Shown: positions 42,389 through 51,794, numbered from the stretch's first letter. The stretch: 64,000 nt of DNA from Chryseobacterium aureum (GCF_003971235.1 NZ_CP034661.1:744001-808000), one strand, 5' to 3'. Notes: generated from the letters alone by a model not told the origin. A program made the numbers and translations.

Positions 42389-43573
42389 TTATGCTTTATT
42401 TACTTTTTTACAAAACAGGATATGCGCTATCAAAGCCAATGCCCCAAATACCGTTCCTACCAGGCATACACCAGCCCATTGAGCCTTCTGCCATGCGATT
42501 GAAGCCAGCCAGGTTCCCAGTGATCCTCCAATGAAATAAGATACCATATAAACGGTATTCAGCCTGTTGACAGCATTAGATTTAATGAGAAAATAATTGG
42601 TCTGATTCATAATATGGCTGGATTGTACGCCCAGATCAACAAGAATTACCCCTACAATCAGTCCCCAATAGGTTTCTCCTGCAAAATAAGTAAAGCCCCA
42701 GCTTCCTATAACAATCAGTAAAGAATAAAGTATAATCCGGTTAATATCCAGGTACTTTTGTAGTTTCCCCACTTTTGCAGCGGCCAAAGCGCCTACAGCA
42801 CCTGCCAGCCCAAAGCTTCCCACTACAGAAGATCCGGCATTAAAAGGCGGTTTCTCCATATGAAAAACCAAGGTGGTAAACAAAGCACACATAGACCCGA
42901 ATGCCATCGCTCCACGGAATGATGCCAGCTGAAGAACAGGCTGTGTTTTGGCAAGCTGAGCAACCGAACGCATCAGCTCTTTGTAGGTTCCTTTAAAATT
43001 AGGAGACATTTCAGGAAGCATTTTATAAACGGCCACCCAAACCAGAATCATCAGTCCTGAGGCAATACCAAACATCGCTCTCCAGCCCCAGACTTCTCCT
43101 ACAATTCCTCCTATAAAACGGGACAGAAGAATTCCTAGCAATAACCCGGACATTACCAATCCGATGTTAGAGGATTTTTCTTTGTCTGAAGAAAGTTCCG
43201 CAGCAATAGGGACAAACAGCTGAGGAATAACCGATGTGGTTCCAATCAGTAAGCTTGCTGCATACAGCATCCACAACTCTGTAGCAAAAGTCATCCATAA
43301 AAGTGATCCAAAGACCAGAAACAGATCAATTAAAATCAATTTCTTACGGAAAAACTTATCCCCCAACGGAACAATCAACAGCAATCCCAAAGCATACCCG
43401 ATTTGCGTAAGTACAGATATTTTACCCGCGGCACTCTCAGAAACATGAAGTTCTTCAGAGATGAGGGCTAATAAAGGCTGGTTGTAATAATTGTTGGCAA
43501 CTACAAGTCCCGAAATAATGGACATAAGCCAGATGACAGTCCGGGAAATACCATGGGAAGAACGCTCCTGCAT
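42389..43573 (-). CDS. MFS transporter, DHA1-like
   Basis: The 394-residue protein has 12 membrane segments. NYYNQPLLALISEELHVSESAAG (about 27-49) and the motif-A loop GDKFFRKKLILID are typical of the YdhP/NepI-like drug-efflux group. It ends before a long perfect terminator and is transcribed alone. The substrate is unknown. Confidence 0.87.
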   Translation of the reverse strand: MQERSSHGISRTVIWLMSIISGLVVANNYYNQPLLALISEELHVSESAAGKISVLTQIGYALGLLLIVPLGDKFFRKKLILIDLFLVFGSLLWMTFATELWMLYAASLLIGTTSVIPQLFVPIAAELSSDKEKSSNIGLVMSGLLLGILLSRFIGGIVGEVWGWRAMFGIASGLMILVWVAVYKMLPEMSPNFKGTYKELMRSVAQLAKTQPVLQLASFRGAMAFGSMCALFTTLVFHMEKPPFNAGSSVVGSFGLAGAVGALAAAKVGKLQKYLDINRIILYSLLIVIGSWGFTYFAGETYWGLIVGVILVDLGVQSSHIMNQTNYFLIKSNAVNRLNTVYMVSYFIGGSLGTWLASIAWQKAQWAGVCLVGTVFGALALIAHILFCKKVNKA

Positions 43574-43807
43574 TATATAAAGTTTTTATTTGATTTGAAA
43601 GCTGTGTGACAGCAGATTTTAAGAGACCAAATATAATCATTACAAAAATAAATGTTCCGCTCCTGCCTTCGTATATCCTGATCAATACTCTGTAATCATA
43701 CGGTAAGTAGAATGATTTCAGTATTCTGCCTCTATGATTGTTTTTATGGATAATATATATCGACGAAAATCTTTTTGAATATTAGAAATATTAAGGAAAT
43801 TTGCGCC

Positions 43808-44551
43808 ATGAAAATTATTCCACTTAAAGAAGGCAATTTTTCGGCAAGCAAATCCAAAGATTTTACCCTTTTAACAGAAGAAAATTCTGATAAAATAGGA
43901 GGAATCAAAATGTCTGTTCAGCCATTTCTTATCATTACTGAAAATGATTATATCCTTTTGGATGCGGGAATTGGCTGGAAAAACGAATCCGGAGCAACTG
44001 TTGTTTCAGAATTGCTGGAAAGGGAAAATATCCATCCTGGGCAAGTTACAAAATTACTGATCTCACATCTTCACAAAGATCACATTGAAGGAGCTGTGAA
44101 ACTTACAGAAAATGGTTTTGAAGCAGCTTATCCCAATGCACAGATGTATATACAAAAACGCGAACTGGATTTTGCCATGGAAATGAAAGGAAATCCTTCA
44201 TTTGATTTTGATGTACTGGAAAAGCTCATTCAGCTTCCGAACATCATATGGATGAATGAAGATCAGGGACACATCACAGAGGAAATTTCCTATGAAGTAG
44301 CAGGTGGACACACCCCTTTTATGCAGGTTTTCTGGATCAGGGAAAATGAAGAGACGGTCTTTTATGGAACAGATGATCTTCCGCAAGCTTCTTATTTAAA
44401 ATATCATTTAGCCTATAAAAGTGATTTTGATGGAAGAAAAGCAATGGAATTAAGGCTTTCCTGGGAAAAAGAAGCAAGAGAAAACAATTGGAAAATTCTT
44501 TTGTATCATGATCTGGATAAAGCAGTTGTAGAAGTTAACAAAGAAAAATAA
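43808..44551 (+). CDS. MBL-fold metallo-hydrolase
   Basis: From the ATG at 43808 (MKIIPLKEGNF) the protein has 247 residues. A frame from 43775 would add 11 residues from the upstream region. It has a complete metal motif HLHKDH (SHLHKDHIEG), then AGGHTPFMQ and YGTDD. It belongs with quorum-quenching-lactonase-like and AidC-like MBL proteins. AidC, an acyl-homoserine lactonase, was described from Chryseobacterium, but I cannot tell whether this is it. It is convergent with the short HTH gene, 5 bp away. Confidence 0.83.
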   Translation: MKIIPLKEGNFSASKSKDFTLLTEENSDKIGGIKMSVQPFLIITENDYILLDAGIGWKNESGATVVSELLERENIHPGQVTKLLISHLHKDHIEGAVKLTENGFEAAYPNAQMYIQKRELDFAMEMKGNPSFDFDVLEKLIQLPNIIWMNEDQGHITEEISYEVAGGHTPFMQVFWIRENEETVFYGTDDLPQASYLKYHLAYKSDFDGRKAMELRLSWEKEARENNWKILLYHDLDKAVVEVNKEK

Positions 44552-44556
44552 ATGGC

Positions 44557-44898
44557 TTAAATTTCATTAAACCATTTATAGATGTCAAATTCAGAAGGGA
44601 TATTCAGTTTTTTTCGGATTCTGTTTTTCCTGTTTTGTATCGCTTTTGGGGTAACAAAAATACAGGTTGCAATTTCCTTGGTGGTCATATTGAGCTTCAG
44701 GTAAATACAAAAGATCAGTTCAGAATTTTTAAGGATAGGCTGTATATCAGATAACTTTTTAAAAAAATCAGGATAAACCAGTCGGAATTTGTTCAGGAGA
44801 CGAGGAGAATTGGTCTTGGCCAACACCATTATTTCATCCTGTACACGAATTTTTTGATCTAAATTTTCTAAATCAGTTTCAGTTTTTCTATTTTTCAT
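44557..44898 (-). CDS. small LuxR-type helix-turn-helix protein
   Basis: The 113-residue protein ends in a GerE/LuxR helix-turn-helix (LNMTTKEIATCIFVTPKAIQNRKNRIRKKL, about 68-97). In most Bacteroidota this module sits at the end of a long TPR/membrane regulator. Here only a short helical N-terminal part is present, so it may be a truncated or stand-alone form. No ligand or response-regulator domain is seen. Its target is unknown. Confidence 0.75.
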   Translation of the reverse strand: MKNRKTETDLENLDQKIRVQDEIMVLAKTNSPRLLNKFRLVYPDFFKKLSDIQPILKNSELIFCIYLKLNMTTKEIATCIFVTPKAIQNRKNRIRKKLNIPSEFDIYKWFNEI

Positions 44899-45374
44899 AA
44901 TACTTTTTCATCTCTTACTTATTTTTCAGATGCCAGCGTCTTTTTGTGCATCCATACAAAGTCTTTTCCTAGGATCAGTCTGTATTCTGATAATTTAATA
45001 TCGGCAACAAAATGATTTTTAGATATTCAAAATTCAATGGTTTTTATTAATTCAACTCAATCGTTTACAATATTTAATAATATTCTATCAATAATTAAGT
45101 TAAAAAACATCACCTATAAATTTCGGTTTATTTTTATCCTGACAAAGAAAGAAAAAATGATTAAAATTTTGTTAAATATGCGTACCACATAGATACCACG
45201 TTACATTGTAAGCAAAATATCACAACAGCTTTTTATCAGCCTGTTTCCCATTATCTCCCCTGCCATTTTGGTTATGGTAAATATAGAGGCTTCCTATGTT
45301 TACTTTTTATGATCCTGATCAATGTTTTTCAACGTATTCAACCGATCACTGAGAAGATGTAGCCTATTAAAATT
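44899..45374. other. AT-rich gap without recognisable features
   Basis: About 475 bp without a credible gene, RNA or repeat. It is AT-rich around 45000-45180. I see no clear consensus promoter for the HTH gene. Confidence 0.5.
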
Positions 45375-45407
45375 AACAAGCAGGATTTACAATAAATCCT
45401 GCTTGTT
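45375..45407. terminator. terminator of the chloramphenicol acetyltransferase gene
   Basis: AACAAGCAGGATTTA (45375-45389) pairs perfectly with TAAATCCTGCTTGTT (45393-45407) around CAA. Confidence 0.85.
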
Positions 45408-45429
45408 GGTTAATTATAATAATATTTTA

Positions 45430-46056
45430 CTATTGATCCAGCTGTCTCTGAAATTCCTCCAGGTATTGGGCGATGTGAATTCCGTCTGCCAGTCCGTGAT
45501 GGGCTTCTATAGAAACCGGAAGATATTTTCTTCCTTCTTTGACAGCAAATTTTCCAAAAGCAATTTTAGGAACCGATTCTGTTGTATTCAAATCTGTAGG
45601 ATGTAAGATAGCACTGAAAGAATTCCACGGAATAGTGGTATGGCGGACATGGTCTTTCCCCAGCCTTTCATTGCTTAATCTTAATCCTGTAGTCGAATGA
45701 ACTCCTTTTATCTCCTCCTGCAAAACGGTATTGAACGTTTCGAAATCTTCAGAAAAGGGTGTGAATGAAAAACCAAAAGTACCATCCGGTCTTCCGATAG
45801 TGCTGCCGGCATGAACGGTATCAAACTGTATGACCTGACCATCAATAATTCTGAGTTTTAACTCTTCTACTGTATTGACCGCTACCATAGATTTGTGAAA
45901 ATAATAAGCAAAAAAAGAATATCCTCTTTCTTTTGCAGTATCGTAGGCCTTTGTACAGTCTACTTCCGTTGTAAATCCAAAATAAGGGCTCGCCATACGA
46001 GAAAAAAACTCAAAATGTTCTTTTCTGTTCCAGTTGTCTATATCTACAATCTTCAT
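45430..46056 (-). CDS. chloramphenicol acetyltransferase, type A
   Basis: The 208-residue protein matches the classical trimeric CatA family. The catalytic motif HHGLADG includes His187 and Asp191, and the family blocks FHKSMVAVNTVEELKLRI and TFGFSFTPF are present. Type A enzymes acetylate the 3-hydroxyl of chloramphenicol using acetyl-CoA. It carries its own terminator, has codon use like its neighbours and no mobile element nearby, so it looks chromosomal and old. Whether it confers resistance cannot be told. Confidence 0.9.
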   Translation of the reverse strand: MKIVDIDNWNRKEHFEFFSRMASPYFGFTTEVDCTKAYDTAKERGYSFFAYYFHKSMVAVNTVEELKLRIIDGQVIQFDTVHAGSTIGRPDGTFGFSFTPFSEDFETFNTVLQEEIKGVHSTTGLRLSNERLGKDHVRHTTIPWNSFSAILHPTDLNTTESVPKIAFGKFAVKEGRKYLPVSIEAHHGLADGIHIAQYLEEFQRQLDQ

Positions 46057-46278
46057 TGATTCTTATTTGCTGCAAATTTCTGAAAGTTTATCCGTTTTTA
46101 AAAGCCTATGTTTAAAAATATAATTAAAACTTAACTTTGTAAAGCAGCTATTTGGTCAATATTTTGCAGCAAAATAAACGTATTTTATACTTTCACCTAT
46201 TCACTTTCACAATAATTCTCTTTCATTCAGGAGATTAATATTATACAAGCGGAATTAATAACTAAATAAAAGATGACA

Positions 46279-47127
46279 ATGGAAAAAATCGGATTCATCG
46301 GATTAGGAAATATGGGCCACCCAATGGCAAAAAATATTGAAAAAGCAGGAGTTCCTCTTTCAGTTTACAACAGATCGCCGGAAAAAGCGAAGGATTTTGT
46401 AGAGAAATCCACAGTCTGCACCCAAATTAAAGACCTGGTGGAAAACAGCGATATTATATTCACAATGCTTACCAATGACAGCGCTGTAAAAGCTGTATAT
46501 AAAGAAATTATTCCTCTAACTATTCAGGGGAAGCTTTTTGTGGATATGAGTACTATTTCCCCGGAAGCTTCTACAGAAACAGCAGCGGCCTTGAAAATAA
46601 AAGAAGCCTCATTTATTGATGCTCCCGTAGCGGGCAGTACTCAGCCAGCAAAGGAAGGAACATTAATCATTATGACAGGAGGTGAAGAAAAAGATATCCA
46701 CCGTGCTATGCCTTATCTTTTGAAAATGGGAAAATCTGTAAAACATTTAGGTGAAAACGGAAAAGGTATTGCCGGAAAGCTGTCTGTCAATTACTTTCTT
46801 TCTGCTATTTATCAGGGACTGGCCGAAACGGTATTACTATCTGGAAAATTAGGAATTGAAAGATCTGATATGCTGGAAATCATTAATGAAAGTGCCAGCG
46901 GAAGCGGTGCCAGCAAAGTAAAAACACCTCTTCTGATGGCAGACCAGTACGCTCCGGCATTTGCTCTTGATCTGATGCTGAAAGATATTCTCCTTGCTAA
47001 AAATGCAGGCGCAGATTATCCTCTGTCTGAAACCCTGATCCAAACCTATCAGGATGCACATGATAAAGGTTTTGGTCAGGATGATGTGATCGGAATTATC
47101 AATTATTTAAAAACCCTAGATAAATAA
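46279..47127 (+). CDS. NAD(P)-dependent beta-hydroxyacid dehydrogenase (HIBADH family)
   Basis: From ATG 46279 the protein has 282 residues; ATG 46273 adds two. The 46279 start leaves better room for an A-rich ribosome site. The Rossmann motif GFIGLGNMG (5-13), the substrate-binding DAPVAGS and the catalytic lysine region GIAGKLSVNY identify the 3-hydroxyisobutyrate dehydrogenase/glyoxylate reductase family. A DUF296 gene follows after 9 bp and a Crp-type gene after that, forming one transcript. The substrate is unknown. Confidence 0.9.
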   Translation: MEKIGFIGLGNMGHPMAKNIEKAGVPLSVYNRSPEKAKDFVEKSTVCTQIKDLVENSDIIFTMLTNDSAVKAVYKEIIPLTIQGKLFVDMSTISPEASTETAAALKIKEASFIDAPVAGSTQPAKEGTLIIMTGGEEKDIHRAMPYLLKMGKSVKHLGENGKGIAGKLSVNYFLSAIYQGLAETVLLSGKLGIERSDMLEIINESASGSGASKVKTPLLMADQYAPAFALDLMLKDILLAKNAGADYPLSETLIQTYQDAHDKGFGQDDVIGIINYLKTLDK

Positions 47128-47136
47128 AAAGAGATA

Positions 47137-47583
47137 ATGAGTTACAAAGGAAACCACTGGTCCGCCAGAAAAGTGGATCATATCTACATTGTAAGTCTGG
47201 ATAATCATTCTAACATCGTGGAAGGGTTAACAGACTTTATCCACAACCAAAATATCCGTGCAGGAGAAGTAACCGGAATAGGAGCTGTGAGTGAAGCCAC
47301 TCTCCGGTTCTTCAATCCGGCGACCCAACAATATGTGGATAAAGCATTCAAAGAACAGATGGAAGTCACCAATATTTCCGGAAACGTTTCTGAAATAGAA
47401 GGAAAACCCACTTTACATCTTCATATTACCCTCGGGAGAGAAGATTATACGGCTTTAGCCGGACACCTTTTAGAAGCAAAAATCCAGGGAGCAGCAGAAT
47501 TTATATTCTATCCGTTGAATACCAGAGTGGTAAAAATGAAGAATGAACAAATAGGAATCAATCTCTATGATTTTGAAAAATAG
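47137..47583 (+). CDS. DUF296/PPC-domain protein
   Basis: This 148-residue single-domain protein of the PPC (plants and prokaryotes conserved, DUF296) family has the glycine-rich EVTGIGAVSEATLRF (about 43-57) and the metal-binding-type HLHITLGRED (HxH, about 92-101). Prokaryotic members form trimers and bind zinc; their role is uncertain. It sits 9 bp after the dehydrogenase gene and 48 bp before the Crp-family gene. Confidence 0.88.
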   Translation: MSYKGNHWSARKVDHIYIVSLDNHSNIVEGLTDFIHNQNIRAGEVTGIGAVSEATLRFFNPATQQYVDKAFKEQMEVTNISGNVSEIEGKPTLHLHITLGREDYTALAGHLLEAKIQGAAEFIFYPLNTRVVKMKNEQIGINLYDFEK

Positions 47584-47631
47584 AACTTCAGTTGTGATTG
47601 AAAGTGGTATTTTTGATGAAATATATATCTG

Positions 47632-48216
47632 ATGTTTGAAGTATTGCTTTCACATATTGAAAATAAGGTTGATATCACAGGCAAAGAGAAAAATCAGGTT
47701 CAGTCTTATTTTACCGTTAAAAAACTTCGTAAAAAACAGTATCTGCTTCAGGAAGGAGACATCTGTAGATCACTTTCTTTCGTAAGTAAAGGGCTGCTGA
47801 AGTCTTATTTTCCGGATGAGAAAGGAAATGAGCATATCAATATGTTTGCTTTTGAAGGTTGGTGGATTTCAGATTTCAACAGTTTTATCAATCAGGAAAA
47901 ATCTGTACTGAATATTGATGCTGTTGAAGAAACTGAAGTGCTGATGATCACTTTGGAAAACTATGAAAAAATGATGCTGGAAATTCCGGTGATGGATCGT
48001 TATTTCAGAATTTTATACCAAAATAGCCTCGTTACGAAAGATTACAGACTCATTGTTTCCAATAGCTACACGGCCGAAGAAAAATACCTTCAATTGGCAC
48101 AAAAGAATCCGGAAATGATCAAAAGAATACCGCATAACCTTATCGCCTCTTATCTTGGTCTGGCTCCTGAAACCATAAGCAGAATCCGTAAAAAGAATTC
48201 TCTGAATAACACTTGA
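47632..48216 (+). CDS. Crp/Fnr-family regulator
   Basis: The 194-residue protein has a cNMP-binding beta roll (about 25-130; QEGDICRSLSFVSKGLLKSYF) and the recognition helix NLIASYLGLAPETISRIRKK (about 170-189). It follows the dehydrogenase and DUF296 genes in one direction and ends within a perfect TTGAT-N4-ATCAA box. The site placement suggests it controls the SDR gene at 48303. Confidence 0.9.
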   Translation: MFEVLLSHIENKVDITGKEKNQVQSYFTVKKLRKKQYLLQEGDICRSLSFVSKGLLKSYFPDEKGNEHINMFAFEGWWISDFNSFINQEKSVLNIDAVEETEVLMITLENYEKMMLEIPVMDRYFRILYQNSLVTKDYRLIVSNSYTAEEKYLQLAQKNPEMIKRIPHNLIASYLGLAPETISRIRKKNSLNNT

Positions 48217-48249
48217 TCCAGATCAATTCAAATGCATGATCCACATCAA
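48213..48249. promoter_or_regulatory. two Crp/Fnr-type boxes upstream of the SDR gene
   Basis: TTGATCCAGATCAA (48213-48226) is a perfect TTGAT-N4-ATCAA site overlapping the crp-like stop codon. ATGATCCACATCAA (48236-48249) is a near-perfect second copy, 23 bp away. A TAATTTTG -7 element follows at 48273-48280, so the second box is centred near -44. Confidence 0.55.
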
Positions 48250-48272
48250 GGGTAAAAGCCTGCTGTCAACCC

Positions 48273-48280
48273 TAATTTTG
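48273..48280 (+). promoter_or_regulatory. -7 element of the SDR gene
   Basis: TAATTTTG, an exact TAnnTTTG match 22 bp before the ATG. No -33 TTG is present at 19 bp, as expected for an activator-dependent promoter. Confidence 0.5.
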
Positions 48281-48302
48281 TACAAGAAATTTTACAATAC
48301 TT

Positions 48303-49370
48303 ATGGAAAATATTGCATTGGTAGTGGGCGCTACCGGAATTACAGGAAGCAATCTTGCAGAAGAATTGATTGCACAGGGCTGGACAACTTACGGCTTATC
48401 CAGAAACCCTGATCTTAATATACCAGGTTTACATCCGGTTAAAGCAGACTTGCTGAATGAGCAGAGCCTTGCAGAAGCATTGGAAGGGATCTCTCCCACT
48501 CACATTTACTTTACCACATGGATGCGCAATGACACCGAAGAAGAAAATATCTGCGTCAACAGCCTGTTAGTAAAAAACCTGCTCACTGTTTTATCTCCCA
48601 AAAAGACAGTACAGCATGTAGCTTTGGTTACAGGTTTGAAACATTATCTGGGGCCTTTTGAGGCATATGCTAAAGAAGGAATTTTACCTGAAACACCTGT
48701 CCGGGAAGAACATCCAAGACTTACGCTTCCCAACTTTTATTATGCACAGGAAGATGAAGTGTATAAAGCTTCTGAAAAAGACGGCTTTACGTGGAGTATT
48801 CACAGGCCTCATACCGTTGTTGGATATGCTGTAGGAAATCTTATGAATATCGGAACCACCTTAGCTGTATATGCCAGCATTTGTAAAGAAACAGGAAGAA
48901 AATTCATCTGGCCGGGATCGGAAGCACAATGGAATGGTATTTCGGATGTCACAGATGCCCGAATATTAGCTAAACAATTGGTTTGGGCATCCACTACAGA
49001 ATCAGCAAAGAATCAAGCTTTTAATATTGCCAATGGAGATGTTTTCCGATGGAAATGGCTGTGGAAAAGACTAGCAGACTGGTTTGGTATAGAAGCTGAA
49101 GGTTTCAGCGGTAAGATAAGACCTCTGGAAAAAGAACTGGAAAATGATCACGAAATCTGGACAGCAATAGCGAAGAAACATAATCTCAGAGAAAGCAATC
49201 TTAACAGGCTGTCATCCGCATGGCACACCGATCTGGATTTGGGAAGACCTCTGGAAGTAATGTGTGATATGTCCAAAAGCAGAAAACTGGGTTTCACAGC
49301 TTATACAAATACAGAAGACTCTTTTATCAATGTTTTCGAAAGATTGAGATCTGAAAATATCATCCCTTAA
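48303..49370 (+). CDS. SDR-family oxidoreductase, progesterone 5-beta-reductase/iridoid-synthase-like
   Basis: The 355-residue atypical short-chain dehydrogenase has the Rossmann motif GATGITGSNLAEEL (9-22). YYAQEDEVYKASEKDGFTWSIHRPHTVVGY and WKWLWKRLADWFG are characteristic of the PRISE (5-beta-reductase/iridoid synthase) branch. These reduce activated C=C bonds of enones with NADPH. It is transcribed alone from a promoter with Crp-type boxes. The natural substrate in bacteria is unknown. Confidence 0.88.
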   Translation: MENIALVVGATGITGSNLAEELIAQGWTTYGLSRNPDLNIPGLHPVKADLLNEQSLAEALEGISPTHIYFTTWMRNDTEEENICVNSLLVKNLLTVLSPKKTVQHVALVTGLKHYLGPFEAYAKEGILPETPVREEHPRLTLPNFYYAQEDEVYKASEKDGFTWSIHRPHTVVGYAVGNLMNIGTTLAVYASICKETGRKFIWPGSEAQWNGISDVTDARILAKQLVWASTTESAKNQAFNIANGDVFRWKWLWKRLADWFGIEAEGFSGKIRPLEKELENDHEIWTAIAKKHNLRESNLNRLSSAWHTDLDLGRPLEVMCDMSKSRKLGFTAYTNTEDSFINVFERLRSENIIP

Positions 49371-49479
49371 TAATTTAATTTGCAGGAAAAACTCGAAGAG
49401 GCAGGAAAATTACAAATGACTGACAGATTCTCGCAGATTTTGTAATTAATCAACGGGCAATAAAATAATGCTTTAAAAT

Positions 49480-49575
49480 ATTCAGGATTAAATTTTATCA
49501 GAGATAAAATCTTTGCGCCTTAGAACAGTCACATTGTAAAACCTTTCTTGCGTCTTCGCGTTTTTCCAACCATTA
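49480..49575. repeat. dispersed intergenic repeat (TTTTATCaGAGATAAAA type)
   Basis: The palindrome TTTTATCAGAGATAAAA followed by CTTTGCGCC, then CTTGCGTCTTCGCGTTTTTCCAACC, matches the copies near 13.3 and 18.6 kb. No gene is present in 49371-49613. Confidence 0.55.
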
Positions 49576-49613
49576 AATTATAGTATAGTTGTGTTTTTTT
49601 AATGATTAAAAAG

Positions 49614-50417
49614 CTATACTTCCGTAGTGGTCACCCCAAATTTCTTTTTGAAAGAGGAATAAAAGTGAGATAAATTCTCAAAACCCAGATCAAGATAAAT
49701 ATCTGAAGGCTTTTTATCTCTGTTCTTAATCAGATAATAGGCTTCCTTTAATCTTTTTTCTTTCAGCCATTGTTTGGGTGTCATTTCAAAAGTTTTGCTG
49801 AAATCTCTTTTAAATCCAGAAAGGCTACGCCCTGTAAGTCTAGCAAAAGCATCTACCGATACGTTGAACATAAAATTTTTGTTCATAAACTCTGCAAGAT
49901 CAATCTTATGAGGTTCTGAAAAGTCAAAAAGAAGATTTCTCATATCCGGATTACTTAGTAAAAGTAATTCTATAGCTTCCTTTACCTTTATTGCCGCAAG
50001 GTTTGATGATACTTCCTGAGTTTTATAGATGTAGGGAATTAGAGAAGTAAAATACCCTTTAAAAAAATCATCAGATTCAAAAAATAACCGTTCATTACCT
50101 GAAAATCTGGCATTCAGAGCTATTTTATTTTCAGCAGCATACTGTCTCAGAGTCTCATCATCAAGTGTGATGGAAACAAACTGATACTTCTGATGAGCAG
50201 AAGGATATTTAACAGTTCTGATCAGTTGATTTTTCCTCACCAGAACTACTGTATTCTCTTTGATTACTGTTTTACCGTGTTCATGAAAAGCATGAGTCTC
50301 TCCGGATATCTGAAACCCCAGAAAATGATCAGGAATAAACTCTTCATGGCCTCTGTAAGATTCAAAGGCACATGAATAAACCAGTTTGTCAAATATGATT
50401 TCAGAAGTATTTTCCAT
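49614..50417 (-). CDS. AraC-family regulator
   Basis: The 267-residue protein has an N-terminal sensor domain (about 1-150; beta-rich) and a C-terminal AraC helix-turn-helix (about 170-265; VDAFARLTGRSLSGFKRDF, IYLDLGFENLSHFYSSFKKKFG). It lies downstream of the HbpS-like and SDR genes (18 bp gap) in one transcript, so it probably regulates its own operon. The ligand is unknown. Confidence 0.88.
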   Translation of the reverse strand: MENTSEIIFDKLVYSCAFESYRGHEEFIPDHFLGFQISGETHAFHEHGKTVIKENTVVLVRKNQLIRTVKYPSAHQKYQFVSITLDDETLRQYAAENKIALNARFSGNERLFFESDDFFKGYFTSLIPYIYKTQEVSSNLAAIKVKEAIELLLLSNPDMRNLLFDFSEPHKIDLAEFMNKNFMFNVSVDAFARLTGRSLSGFKRDFSKTFEMTPKQWLKEKRLKEAYYLIKNRDKKPSDIYLDLGFENLSHFYSSFKKKFGVTTTEV

Positions 50418-50435
50418 GATACAAATATCTGAAAT

Positions 50436-50837
50436 TTAAGCAATAGCACGAGCTCCAGCCTCTGCGATTTCTTTATCCTGCTCGGGAGTTCCTCCGGAAG
50501 AACCTATTGCGCCTATAATCTTTCCTTCTGCATTTTGAAGAACAACACCACCTGCAATGGTTAAAAGTCCATGATTAGAATTCAGCATTCCGTATCCATG
50601 CATACCAGTTTCTGAAATAATACCTCCCATTACATCGCTGTTTACTCCAAACATCGCTGCGGTTCTTGCTTTTTTAACAGCAAAATCAATTACGCCATAG
50701 ACAATGTCAAGCCTTGCCAATGCAACAAGATGTCCTCCGGCATCAACCACAGCAATACTCACAGGAATATTCAGAGATAATGCCTTTTCCTTTGCTGCCT
50801 GTAAAACCTTTTCGGCTGTTTTATAACTCAATTCCAT
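50436..50837 (-). CDS. GlcG/HbpS-family protein
   Basis: The 133-residue protein has the full GlcG/HbpS (DUF336) pattern: IPVSIAVVDAGGHLVALARLD (about 19-39), FAVKKARTAAMF and GGVVLQNAEGKIIGAIGSSGG. No signal peptide is present, so it is cytosolic. Members bind haem (HbpS) or act in glycolate and corrinoid loci. It lies between the SDR gene (4 bp) and the AraC gene. Confidence 0.9.
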   Translation of the reverse strand: MELSYKTAEKVLQAAKEKALSLNIPVSIAVVDAGGHLVALARLDIVYGVIDFAVKKARTAAMFGVNSDVMGGIISETGMHGYGMLNSNHGLLTIAGGVVLQNAEGKIIGAIGSSGGTPEQDKEIAEAGARAIA

Positions 50838-50841
50838 GATA

Positions 50842-51633
50842 TTAGCTTTTTGCTGTCCATGCGTCTGCTTGAAGCTGTTTTACAAAATCTTCGGTTTCCT
50901 TCGGATGAACATTTCTGAAGTTACTGTTATCATCAAGAGCTACATTTACAATCACGTCTGCCATAGATTGCGGATCAAGCTGATGGGCTAAAGATTCAGC
51001 AGCTCCGTCAAAAGCCGATTCCGGAGTGAAATTGGTTTTCGGATCATACCAATGGAAAATAGAATCTACTCCCCTGTCATTGAAACCCGTTCCAAATACA
51101 CCCGGATTACAAGTTGCAATCTTGATATTGAATGGAGCCAATTCAGTTCTTAATCCTTCTGCTATAGACTCCAAAGCGTGCTTTGAAGAACAATAAGCAG
51201 CAACATAAGGAACCGTCCATAACCCTCCCATTGAAGAAGTGAAAACAATCTTACCTTCCCTCTTTTCCACAAACTTTTTGATATAGCCCTGTGCAAGATT
51301 CAGGGCTCCAAATACATTCACTTCAAACATAGAACGGATAATATCTACGGGCTGTTCGGCAATAGGACCACCTTCCATAATTCCGGCATTACTGATAAGA
51401 ATATCTATATCACTATATTTCTTTAAAATATAATCTACATCTCTTTGGCTCGTTACGTCCAGTTTATCTACCGTCAGATCAACTCCATGTTCTTTGGCTT
51501 CGCGGATTAAATCACTCATCTGGGGATAGACCTGAGCCGTAGCGATTACTTTGTGTCCTTTTTTAGCAAGATCAAAAGCTGTAATCTTCCCAAATCCGCT
51601 TGCTGCACCTGTAATTAAAATTGTTTTACTCAT
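50842..51633 (-). CDS. short-chain dehydrogenase/reductase
   Basis: From the ATG at 51633 (MSKTILITGAASGFGK) the protein has 263 residues, the classical SDR length. A frame from 51702 would add 23 residues that look like promoter DNA. TGAASGFG (about 8-15), NAGIMEGG, the catalytic Ser (VFTSSMGG) and YCSSK motif are present. It leads a three-gene operon with the HbpS-like and AraC genes. The substrate is unknown. Confidence 0.88.
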   Translation of the reverse strand: MSKTILITGAASGFGKITAFDLAKKGHKVIATAQVYPQMSDLIREAKEHGVDLTVDKLDVTSQRDVDYILKKYSDIDILISNAGIMEGGPIAEQPVDIIRSMFEVNVFGALNLAQGYIKKFVEKREGKIVFTSSMGGLWTVPYVAAYCSSKHALESIAEGLRTELAPFNIKIATCNPGVFGTGFNDRGVDSIFHWYDPKTNFTPESAFDGAAESLAHQLDPQSMADVIVNVALDDNSNFRNVHPKETEDFVKQLQADAWTAKS

Positions 51634-51794
51634 TGTATTCTTTTTTAATGATGGTACAAAGTTCACAGATTTTAAGAGTGATGATATTGGTGCAACGTTC
51701 ATTTTTGTATTGCTGAAAAGTTCAAAAAATCATTAAAATGAATGATTTCTACGAATAATTATCATTTTAAATCATAAAAAAAAAGATTTATTGT

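Noticed and set aside
45322..45606. Plus-strand 94-residue frame
   Set aside because: It is antisense to the chloramphenicol acetyltransferase gene and its terminator.
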